From contig CATPAV010000119.1 in the NCBI GenBank assembly GCA_955652245.1, positions 1 through 14,220 on the forward strand: a stretch of 14,220 nt of DNA, given 5' to 3'. The notes under the pieces were generated by a model, which ran no database searches, was not told the origin of the DNA, and worked only from the letters and a program-made list of their open reading frames with translations. The position numbers and the translations under genes were made by a program. Positions 1 to 5,406 of the stretch are shown here, piece by piece (positions within the stretch are counted from its first letter, which is position 1; the number at the start of each line of letters is the position of its first letter). The DNA is from an uncultured Candidatus Udaeobacter sp. (GTDB lineage: Bacteria > Verrucomicrobiota > Verrucomicrobiia > Chthoniobacterales > UBA10450).

Positions 1-735
1 ATGGGTAAGGCTCTCCACGAAGCAAAGCTCAACACGAGCTGGATCCAACCGAACGAAGAATGGGACGCAGCCATGCACGATTTCGTTCGGGGAATTTTGG
101 ATTCCTCGCCGCGGAACAAGTTCCTTCCCAGTTTTCTTCCGGTCGTTCAGGAGATCGCGCGCCTCGGAGCAATTAACTCGCTCACCCAAACGCTGCTCAA
201 GCTGACTTCGCCCGGAGTGCCCGACATTTATCAAGGCAACGAGATTTGGGATTACAGTCTGGTCGATCCCGACAACCGGCGGCCTGTCGATTACCAGCGG
301 CGTCGCGAAATGCTGGAAGCGTTGCCTGGTGCGACTCCCGATGAACTGATGCAGAATTGGCCTGATGGCCGGATCAAAATGTTTTTGACGCAGCGAGTGC
401 TGCAATTTCGACGCGAACATGTCGATCTTTTCCAGCGTGGTGAATATTTCGCGCTCGCTGCGAGCGGAACATTTGCGGAATGTTGTGTCAGTTTTGCGAG
501 ACGGCTCGGCAATCAATGGATCGTTGTAATCGCGCCGCGGCTCTCTTCGCGCATCGGTTTTTCGCCAGTTGGCGAGCGCTGGAAAGATACCGCGCTCGAA
601 TTGCCTGAAACTGTTTCGCTTGAGAATGTACACAATCTTTTTACTTGTCGCGATCTTCATCACGATGGCCGGCAAATTTCAATAGCTGACACAATGCCGA
701 CTTTGCCGTTCGCTGTGATTACCAACCTTCGTTAA
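1..735 (+). CDS. treY: Malto-oligosyltrehalose synthase, C-terminal part (partial at left edge)
   Basis: TreY isomerises the reducing-end alpha-1,4 bond of maltodextrins to an alpha,alpha-1,1 bond. This gives maltooligosyl-trehalose, which TreZ then cleaves to free trehalose; both act in the cytoplasm. The visible 244 residues match the C-terminal third of the family. They include the KALHEAKLNTSWIQPNEEWD block near the start, the TSPGVPDIYQGNE segment at about 69-81, the SLVDPDNRRPVD block at about 86-97 and the family-typical LPFAVI close to the end. Full-length TreY is usually 700-950 residues, so the ATG at base 1 is almost certainly an internal methionine and the gene continues to the left. 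The catalytic (beta/alpha)8 residues lie outside the window. No treZ or treX is visible here. The gene converges on the membrane protein at 763-1629, with a hairpin between the two stop codons. Confidence 0.93.
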   Translation: MGKALHEAKLNTSWIQPNEEWDAAMHDFVRGILDSSPRNKFLPSFLPVVQEIARLGAINSLTQTLLKLTSPGVPDIYQGNEIWDYSLVDPDNRRPVDYQRRREMLEALPGATPDELMQNWPDGRIKMFLTQRVLQFRREHVDLFQRGEYFALAASGTFAECCVSFARRLGNQWIVVIAPRLSSRIGFSPVGERWKDTALELPETVSLENVHNLFTCRDLHHDGRQISIADTMPTLPFAVITNLR

Positions 736-736
736 A

Positions 737-755
737 GGCGTTTCGGTGAAACGCC
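737..755. terminator. Perfect hairpin between convergent genes
   Basis: An 8-bp perfect stem, GGCGTTTC pairing with GAAACGCC around a 3-nt loop, lies between the treY stop (733-735) and the stop of the opposite gene (763-765). It has no T-run on either side, so it is not a canonical intrinsic terminator. It could be a bidirectional transcript-end structure or a short dispersed palindrome. Confidence 0.45.
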
Positions 756-762
756 GGCCTTC

Positions 763-1629
763 CTACGCGCCGCGCGTGAAGCCGTCAACAAGATCGATAA
801 CCCAATGCGAGAAGTTGCCGATATTCGTCAGGAGATCGGCGCCGAATCCTGAAAACGTGATTTGCGGTGAGGCGAGAACCAGCATTACGCTCAGGAGGAT
901 TAAATTCATGAGATAGATCACGACGAGCGAGAAAAAAGTTCCTTGATCGCTCAGATCGGTCTGATTTTTGGGGATCATCCAGCAGGTGAACGTGAAATGG
1001 AACGCCCAAGTCGCGCCGATCACGGCATAAAGCAGGCGTCCGTATGGTTGTGTGTCTAGAAACAGGCTGAGCACGCCATAAGTGGCGATCGCGAGAATGC
1101 TGTAAAGTGGGAAAAAATAAGGGGCCAGCGCGATCCAGAAATTGTGTCGGTTTGTCACGACATGCCCGCCATCGCGCCCCACCCGAAACCGGCTGACGCG
1201 ACCGCCCATCAGCAAAACCCACAGCGCATGGGTGAGTTCGTGTCCGAAGACGTAGATGACAATCGGGCGGGGCAAGCCGACAAAAGCGATCAGCCAGAGG
1301 ACCGCGCCCAGTGAAAAGAACCAAAATTCTTCACCGGCCCAGAGCCGTTGCGCTACGGTCGCTCGCGCAAAGACGGTGAAAAACGTCTGACTGAGAATTG
1401 CACAGGCCGGGAGCAAAAAAATCGCGAAGACAAACTTCACCCAACGGGTGGGGACTGTAAGTGGATCAGACGCGGGAACGAATCGTGTCGCCCGCGCGAC
1501 ATTGCGAACAATTTTGCGGCCGCGGTCGGGCTTACGCTTTGCTCGATTGGTTGTCGATCTTCGCTTCGTTGCAGCCAAGGTTGTCCCCAGATTACGCAGA
1601 CGCCGTGGTGAGCGAAAGTCGAATCCCAA
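763..1629 (-). CDS. Polytopic membrane protein with HExxH motif, M50-like putative metalloprotease
   Basis: This is a 288-residue protein in the reading frame used here. Residues about 1-60 are strongly basic and soluble. They are followed by hydrophobic segments at about 64-88, 104-120, 123-141, 165-190, 198-218 and 230-253. HELTH at 130-134 sits inside a membrane segment, as in site-2-protease (M50) zinc peptidases, and PYFFPLY at 170-176 recalls the conserved region after it. A D-containing loop (TDLSDQG, 224-230) could supply the third zinc ligand, but no clear NPDG motif is present, so protease activity is inferred. The first codon is TTG, with no ATG ahead of the HELTH motif. Internal TTG (residue 18) and GTG (residue 64) codons are alternatives, so the basic N-terminus is uncertain. 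It lies 72 nt downstream of efp on the same strand and may be co-transcribed. A heptamer repeat fills that gap. Confidence 0.7.
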   Translation of the reverse strand: MGFDFRSPRRLRNLGTTLAATKRRSTTNRAKRKPDRGRKIVRNVARATRFVPASDPLTVPTRWVKFVFAIFLLPACAILSQTFFTVFARATVAQRLWAGEEFWFFSLGAVLWLIAFVGLPRPIVIYVFGHELTHALWVLLMGGRVSRFRVGRDGGHVVTNRHNFWIALAPYFFPLYSILAIATYGVLSLFLDTQPYGRLLYAVIGATWAFHFTFTCWMIPKNQTDLSDQGTFFSLVVIYLMNLILLSVMLVLASPQITFSGFGADLLTNIGNFSHWVIDLVDGFTRGA

Positions 1630-1658
1630 CGCCCAATTCGGATTCCGAGTTCGAGATT

Positions 1659-1686
1659 GGATGTTGGATGCTGGGCGTTGGATGTT
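1659..1686. repeat. Heptamer tandem repeat, four units
   Basis: There are four 7-base units in exact register: GGATGTT, then GGATGCT, then GGGCGTT, then GGATGTT. The array lies in the 72-bp gap between the efp stop and the start of the downstream membrane-protein gene. The complement of the unit is AACATCC, close to the AACATCA phase of the array at 3885-3912. Confidence 0.8.
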
Positions 1687-1701
1687 TCCTACGCAGGTTG
1701 T

Positions 1702-2259
1702 TTACGCGCGGCCCATGTAGGCACCGGTGCGAGTGTCGATCTTGATAGCTTCGCCCTCTTTGATGAAGAGCGGGACGTTGATTGTTTTCCCGGTCTCGAG
1801 CACAGCCGGTTTAGTCACATTGCTTGCGGTGTCGCCCCGTAGCCCTTGGGGTGACTCCACGACCTTGAGACTGACGGAGGCGGGCAATTCAACCTGCACC
1901 GGTTTGCCTTCGGCATAGAGAACCTGCACGGAAAGATTTTCCACGAGATAATCTTTGGCATCGCCAATCAGATTCTCTTGCAATGTGACCGTGTCGTAGG
2001 TCTCCGGGTCCATGAAATGATACCCGTTGCGATCCTTGTAGCTGAACTCGAGGTTCTTTCGCTCGATCTCAACCAACTCCACTTTGTCAGTCGAGCCGAA
2101 GCGGACGTCGGCGCTTTTGCCGGTATTGATGTAGCGGATGATCGCCTGGACGAAGGCGCGCAAATTTCCGGGCGTACGGTGATGGACTTCGAGCACAATG
2201 GCAGGGTTGCCGTTGTACTTAATTGCCATTCCTTTACGAAGATCGTTTGCTGCTGCCAT
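1702..2259 (-). CDS. efp: Translation elongation factor P (Asn-tip variant)
   Basis: EF-P binds between the ribosomal P and E sites and rescues stalling at polyproline stretches. At 185 residues the length is standard. All three domains are recognisable: the N-terminal KOW-like domain (about 5-65), the first OB domain (about 68-125, with GYHFMDPETYD) and the C-terminal OB domain (about 130-185, with the signature GLRGDTASNVTKPA and the ending VPLFIKEGEAIKIDTRTGAYMGRA). The loop that reaches the tRNA CCA end reads TPGNLRAF, with Asn32 where E. coli carries Lys34 and EarP-dependent EF-Ps carry Arg. The known EpmA/EpmB lysylation and EarP rhamnosylation therefore have no target at the tip. The start is ATG, but no Shine-Dalgarno is seen: the upstream bases are pyrimidine-rich, CTTTTCTTCTC. 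The gene lies 65 nt after kdsD on the same strand. Confidence 0.96.
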   Translation of the reverse strand: MAAANDLRKGMAIKYNGNPAIVLEVHHRTPGNLRAFVQAIIRYINTGKSADVRFGSTDKVELVEIERKNLEFSYKDRNGYHFMDPETYDTVTLQENLIGDAKDYLVENLSVQVLYAEGKPVQVELPASVSLKVVESPQGLRGDTASNVTKPAVLETGKTINVPLFIKEGEAIKIDTRTGAYMGRA

Positions 2260-2269
2260 GAGAAGAAAA

Positions 2270-2290
2270 GTGATGCGTGATGAGTGATAA
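2270..2290. repeat. Heptamer tandem repeat, three units
   Basis: Three units in exact 7-base register, GTGATGC, GTGATGA and GTGATAA, lie in the 65-bp gap between kdsD and efp. They are immediately upstream of efp on its strand and may lie within its leader or promoter region. Confidence 0.75.
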
Positions 2291-2324
2291 ATGGCTGGTG
2301 AAAAGAGGCGGACGTTACGCGCCC

Positions 2325-3296
2325 TCAGAGTAACTTCAAGCGCGTGAGGTCCTGCGAATCGACGATGCCGACTGGCACGCTGTCGTCATCGATAACGACA
2401 AGATCGTCGATGCGATGGCGCTCCAGTAGGTTCAGCACTTCGACGGCGAGTTTGTCTTTGTGCACTGTGACCGGATTCAACGTCATCAGGTCCGCGACCA
2501 GCCGTTCACCAATCTTGGAGTCGGATTGAAAATGCCGCACGAAATCTCCATGCGTGAAAATTCCGAGCAGTTGTCGATCTTCGCCCGCGACGACTGCTGC
2601 TCCGGCACGAACATTCGTCATCGCTTTGAGCACATCGCGTATCGGCGTATTGGTAGAAACGATGGCCATGGCTTCACGCGGGCGCATGATTTGATGCACA
2701 CGCATGAGGAGGCTACGTCCAATCAGTCCGGCGGGATGAAACTTGGCGAAATCTTCCTTGTTAAATCCGCGCGCCTCGAGCAGCACCATTGCGAGCGCGT
2801 CACCCAGCGCCAGCATCACCGTCGTGCTCGAAGTCGGCGCGAGGTTAAGCGGACACGCTTCCTGCTCGATATTAACATCGAGGAACACATGCGCGTTTTG
2901 GGCCAGGGTTGACTTCGGATCGCCGCAGAAGGCAATGATTCGCACTTGAAACCGCGCGATCGCCGGCAAAATCCGGAGTAATTCTTCCGTCTCTCCGCTC
3001 GCGCTTAACGCCAGGACCACGTCGCCATCGGCAACCATGCCCAGATCGCCGTGCAGTGCATTCGAGGAATCGAGCACGACGGCAGGCGAACCCGTGCTGG
3101 TGAGAGTGGCGGCGATTTTCGCGCCGATGTGTCCGGATTTCCCAACGCCGAGAACGACAACTTTCCCTCGAGCATCGACCGTTTCCCTGATCAGCTCGAC
3201 CGCGTGGGAGAAATTTTCGCCCAGTCGATCGCGGAGTCGCTGGAGCTCAAAAATTTCGATATCCAGGACACGTGCGGCCTTTTCAAGGTAGTCCAT
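2325..3296 (-). CDS. kdsD: Arabinose-5-phosphate isomerase, KdsD/KpsF type (SIS plus two CBS domains)
   Basis: The enzyme interconverts D-ribulose-5-phosphate and D-arabinose-5-phosphate, the committed precursor of Kdo in LPS. At 323 residues it has the usual length and order: a SIS domain (about 35-180), then a CBS pair (about 205-262 and 270-323). Residues known to matter in E. coli KdsD have counterparts: Lys53 in GVGKSGHIG, His82 in LHGDLG, Glu102 in SGETEE, Glu146 in EACPLNLAPTSSTT and His187 in FHPAG. The segment before HGDLG reads DSSNAL rather than the commoner HPAEA/HPGEA, a small local departure. GutQ and KpsF share this fold and reaction; with no sorbitol or capsule genes nearby, the LPS role is favoured. 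The start is ATG, and the gene is divergent from the small secreted-protein gene at 3366, sharing a short AT-rich promoter region. Confidence 0.93.
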   Translation of the reverse strand: MDYLEKAARVLDIEIFELQRLRDRLGENFSHAVELIRETVDARGKVVVLGVGKSGHIGAKIAATLTSTGSPAVVLDSSNALHGDLGMVADGDVVLALSASGETEELLRILPAIARFQVRIIAFCGDPKSTLAQNAHVFLDVNIEQEACPLNLAPTSSTTVMLALGDALAMVLLEARGFNKEDFAKFHPAGLIGRSLLMRVHQIMRPREAMAIVSTNTPIRDVLKAMTNVRAGAAVVAGEDRQLLGIFTHGDFVRHFQSDSKIGERLVADLMTLNPVTVHKDKLAVEVLNLLERHRIDDLVVIDDDSVPVGIVDSQDLTRLKLL

Positions 3297-3303
3297 CGAG
3301 CTA

Positions 3304-3309
3304 TATAAT
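3304..3309 (+). promoter_or_regulatory. Putative -10 element (TATAAT) in divergent intergenic region
   Basis: A perfect TATAAT stands out in the 69-bp region between kdsD and the small secreted-protein gene. A weak -35 (TTTCAA at 3281-3286) is 17 bp upstream. Transcription would start near 3316, leaving a leader of about 50 nt. On the other strand the same AT patch gives CATTAT, 17 bp after TTGCCC. That would start kdsD transcription very close to its ATG, possibly leaderless. Both are inferred from sequence only. Confidence 0.4.
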
Positions 3310-3365
3310 GTGGGCAGGCGTTGTTACGGGCAAGAACTTGCACGTCTCGCTGAAAGGAAAAAATT

Positions 3366-3662
3366 ATGAAAACATTAATCATCTCGATCCTGGCCGCGCT
3401 GGTGACGAGCGCTTTTGCACAAAGTTTCCGGGCGCCGATCGGGCCGCAAGAACCGGTCCGAGCAATGCCCACACCGCCGCCCTTCTTACAACGCCCCGAC
3501 GTCCAGGGAGTGGTTCCGCGAGCGGCCCGCGGCGGGAATCCACTCCAGATGCTCAATCCGAGCGCACCAGCCCGATACGGCACATGGGTGGAAAGCACGG
3601 CGTTCGACCCGAACATTCCCGGCAAATGGAAGGGCATTAAGCTCTTCGAAATTTTCTTTTAG
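3366..3662 (+). CDS. Small secreted protein of unknown function
   Basis: A 98-residue protein that I do not recognise. It has a clear Sec signal peptide: MKTLIISILAALVTSAFA, with likely cleavage after AFA at residue 18. The mature part of about 80 residues is rich in Pro, Arg and Ala, with a PTPPPF patch at about 36-41, and has no cysteine. It ends with a more ordered-looking segment, YGTWVESTAFDPNIPGKWKG, followed by LFEIFF. The start is well supported by an AAAGGA Shine-Dalgarno at 3353-3358, 7 nt before the ATG, one of the few clear ribosome binding sites in the window. It probably acts in the periplasm or outside the cell. A 73-bp palindromic element begins 47 bp after its stop. Confidence 0.72.
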   Translation: MKTLIISILAALVTSAFAQSFRAPIGPQEPVRAMPTPPPFLQRPDVQGVVPRAARGGNPLQMLNPSAPARYGTWVESTAFDPNIPGKWKGIKLFEIFF

Positions 3663-3708
3663 AATGAAGCGTCGTGGAATGCATCTTCACGCGCGCGCGC
3701 AGACATTT

Positions 3709-3781
3709 GTCATTCTGAGCGAAGTCGGAGGAATCTCTTATTGTTAATAGCGAGAGATGTCTCGACTCCGCCCGACATGAC
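3709..3781 (+). repeat. 73-bp imperfect palindromic repeat element, copy 1
   Basis: The element begins GTCATTCTGAGCGAAGTCG and ends CTCGACTCCGCCCGACATGAC-like. The two arms pair imperfectly around an AT-rich centre (TTATTGTTAATAG). A second copy of the same length lies in opposite orientation at 5086-5158, with most positions identical after reverse complementation. Its position just after a stop codon and its structure resemble REP/MITE-type intergenic palindromes. No transposase is nearby. Confidence 0.8.
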
Positions 3782-3812
3782 AAGAAAGCGGTTCGGCGCC
3801 GCGCGCGCGCGA

Positions 3813-3839
3813 ATTAGCGTGCGTTTAGCCGAAGCTAAT
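3813..3839 (+). other. Nested, mutually exclusive hairpins
   Basis: GCTAAT (3834-3839) can pair with ATTAGC (3813-3818) across a 15-nt loop. Alternatively its first five bases can pair with TTAGC (3825-3829) across the 4-nt loop CGAA. The two structures exclude each other. They lie about 130 bp upstream of the glycosyltransferase ATG. A regulatory role is speculative. Confidence 0.3.
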
Positions 3840-3884
3840 GAATTGACCGCGATTTTTACTTCTGCCTGTCGCACATCGACCCAA

Positions 3885-3912
3885 AATCAAAGATCAAACA
3901 TCAAACATCGGA
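3885..3912. repeat. Heptamer tandem repeat, four units
   Basis: Units in exact 7-base register are AATCAAA, GATCAAA, CATCAAA and a degenerate CATCGGA. Phase-shifted, the unit is AACATCA, which is nearly the complement of the GGATGTT unit at 1659-1686. The array runs straight into the likely N-terminal coding region of the glycosyltransferase. Confidence 0.78.
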
Positions 3913-3966
3913 TCTGATCCACGTTGCGTCGTCGCCTGTTATTGCGCGACATTTCTTAAACCGGAG

Positions 3967-5067
3967 ATGTTGCACATCTACCGGCAGATAACTTCCCTGA
4001 AGCGATGCCGGTCTATCGTGATCGCGCAGAAGCGCGAGCAAGCCGACCGCTATCCATTTGAGTCGATCCACGTCGTCGCGAAGCCGGCCATACATTTCCT
4101 GCGCCGCTTCTGGTTTAGGCAGCTGCGCGACAAGCCGTGGCAAATTTCCAGCGTCGAGCTTCGCGCATTCCTGGACATTTTAACGAAAACCGACGCGCGT
4201 CTCCTGCATATTTACTTCGGTCACATCGCTGTGCATCTCTTGCCGCTTATTCGCGCATGGCCGAAGCCGTCGATTGTTTCCTTTCATGGCGCAGATGTGA
4301 TGGTGGACATGAACAAACCGGCCTATCGAGCAGCCACTGAACAGATGCTCGAGGCGGTGAAGCTTGTTCTTGTGCGGTCAGAATCGTTGCGGCGCGCAGT
4401 GATTCATCTTGGTTGCGACGAAAAGAAGATCGAAGTGCAGCGAACCGGGGTTCCGCTTGACGAATTTCCATTCCGCGAACGCGGTTTCCCGCCCCGCGAT
4501 CGCGGGGGCGAATGGCGGTTCGTGCAAGCTGGCCGTTTGATCGACAAGAAAGGTCTGCCGGTTTCTCTCCGCGCTTTCGCGAGTTTTCTGCATCGATATC
4601 CAAACGCGACGCTAACGATTGCCGGAGAAGGCCCGCTACTTGGGGATCTTCAGAAGCTGGCGCACGAACTCAAGATCGACCAGCGGGTTTCGTTTACCGG
4701 TTTTATTTCGCAGGCGGAACTGCGCGACATTTTTTATGCGTCACACATTTTCCTCCATCCGAGCGAAACTGGTCCCGACGGAAATCAGGAGGGGATACCA
4801 AATTCAATGCTGGAAGCGATGGCGACGGGGCTGCCAGTCTTCGCGACTCAGCATGGCGGGATTCCCGAAGCGATCGAAAGCGGCGTGAGCGGTGTGCTCG
4901 TGCCGGAGCATAATCATGACGAATTGGCGCGCTCGCTGCTTGATGCGGTACAAGAGCCCGGTTTTCTTTCGCGAGTCGCGCACAGTGCCGCTCAGGTAAT
5001 CAGAGAAAAGTTCGATCTGCGGGTGCAGGCGCGGCGTCTGGAAGATATTTATCTCAAACAGATGTAG
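3967..5067 (+). CDS. GT4-family glycosyltransferase (WcaL-like)
   Basis: The enzyme is a GT-B fold retaining glycosyltransferase, probably adding sugars to a lipid-linked exopolysaccharide or LPS intermediate at the inner face of the membrane. Residues about 1-180 form the acceptor half, with VSFHGADV at about 104-111. The nucleotide-sugar half follows: QAGRLIDKKGL (187-197) with the phosphate-contacting Arg190 and Lys195, then IAGEGPLLGDLQ (218-229), VSFTGFIS (241-248), LHPSETGPDGNQEGIPNSMLEAMATG (EX7E = Glu275/Glu283) and GGIPEAI. The pattern most recalls colanic-acid type WcaL enzymes. The start is uncertain: beginning at ATG 3967 drops the first Rossmann strand, while the open frame back to 3847 supplies a fitting CVVACYCATFLKPE just upstream, but with no standard start codon. 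The interdomain linker carries GC-rich palindromes. Inverted 73-bp repeats flank the gene. Confidence 0.88.
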   Translation: MLHIYRQITSLKRCRSIVIAQKREQADRYPFESIHVVAKPAIHFLRRFWFRQLRDKPWQISSVELRAFLDILTKTDARLLHIYFGHIAVHLLPLIRAWPKPSIVSFHGADVMVDMNKPAYRAATEQMLEAVKLVLVRSESLRRAVIHLGCDEKKIEVQRTGVPLDEFPFRERGFPPRDRGGEWRFVQAGRLIDKKGLPVSLRAFASFLHRYPNATLTIAGEGPLLGDLQKLAHELKIDQRVSFTGFISQAELRDIFYASHIFLHPSETGPDGNQEGIPNSMLEAMATGLPVFATQHGGIPEAIESGVSGVLVPEHNHDELARSLLDAVQEPGFLSRVAHSAAQVIREKFDLRVQARRLEDIYLKQM

Positions 5068-5085
5068 CGGCGGCTTTCCCTATGT

Positions 5086-5158
5086 GTCATGTCGAGCGTC
5101 AGTCGAGACATCTCTTACTATTAAAATGAAAGATTCCTCGACTTCGCTCGGAATGAAC
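5086..5158 (-). repeat. 73-bp imperfect palindromic repeat element, copy 2 (inverted)
   Basis: Reverse-complemented, this copy reads GTTCATTCCGAGCGAAGTCG at its start and CTCGACATGAC at its end, and aligns with copy 1 over its whole length with few gaps. It begins 19 bp after the glycosyltransferase stop codon. With copy 1 it forms an inverted pair enclosing about 1.3 kb. Confidence 0.8.
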
Positions 5159-5166
5159 AAAAAACT

Positions 5167-5184
5167 GCGCGTGAGGACACGCGC
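5167..5184. terminator. Hairpin between convergent transcription units
   Basis: GCGCGTG pairs perfectly with CACGCGC around the loop AGGA. No T-tract follows on either strand, so intrinsic termination is only possible, not shown. It lies between the glycosyltransferase and the minus-strand amidase unit. Confidence 0.35.
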
Positions 5185-5202
5185 CACTACACCATCGCCG
5201 CT

Positions 5203-5406
5203 TTACTGATCGTTCAGAACCATTTGCCGCGCAGGTTGGCTGATTTCCAGCTGATCGCTCACTTTTTGGATTTTTGAATCCTGCTCTTTGAGACGGGCGA
5301 CAACAGCCTCCGTCTCTTTCGCATAGGTTTCGCCCGCAAAAAGTCGGGCCTCAAGTTTCAGTTGCTCAAGCCTGCCGCCGTAATGTCGGCCCCTTGGGCA
5401 TCTATG
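5203..5406 (-). pseudogene. C-terminal remnant of a coiled-coil-like protein
   Basis: Minus-strand translation gives about 67 codons ending in TAA at 5203-5205. The product is highly charged, with heptad-like spacing of Leu, Val and Ile: the core reads GGRLEQLKLEARLFAGETYA and continues KETEAVVARLKEQDSKIQKVSDQLEIS. Amino-acid composition and codon choice look like real coding sequence, yet there is no usable start codon: the only Met is eight residues before the end. The frame is the same as the amidase and starts directly after its stop codon (5407-5409). The simplest reading is the 3' end of an older gene whose 5' part was lost or replaced when the amidase gene arrived. The parent family is not recognised. 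Confidence 0.45.

Larger units (their letters stand above)
3663..3960. other. Intergenic segment with repeats, no confident gene
   Basis: This stretch holds, in order, a CG-dinucleotide run (about 3690-3700), the 73-bp palindromic element (3709-3781), a second CG run (about 3799-3811), nested competing hairpins (3813-3839) and a heptamer array (3885-3912). The part from 3847 onward is open in the frame of the following glycosyltransferase and may encode its missing N-terminus. Confidence 0.6.
5068..5406. other. Intergenic segment: palindromic element, hairpin and gene remnant
   Basis: No intact gene lies here. The segment contains 73-bp element copy 2 (5086-5158), a 7-bp-stem hairpin (5167-5184), and a start-less minus-strand reading frame of about 67 codons (5203-5406) that looks like the C-terminal end of a lost gene. 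Confidence 0.6.

Noticed and set aside
785..1324. A 179-codon minus-strand frame overlapping the membrane protein
   Set aside because: Out-of-frame translation of the HELTH protein; Arg-rich with no hydrophobic pattern.
1659..1686. Heptamer arrays as CRISPR or as regulator-binding iterons
   Set aside because: Units are only 7-8 bases with no spacers, and no replication or regulator gene is adjacent; simple tandem repeats explain them better.
3191..3637. A 148-codon minus-strand frame spanning the kdsD start and the small secreted-protein gene
   Set aside because: It crosses a divergent promoter region and two better supported genes; no coherent motif is present.
3690..3811. CG-dinucleotide runs on both sides of the first 73-bp element as target-site duplications
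   Set aside because: The runs differ in length and flanks and are low-complexity; the second 73-bp copy lacks them.
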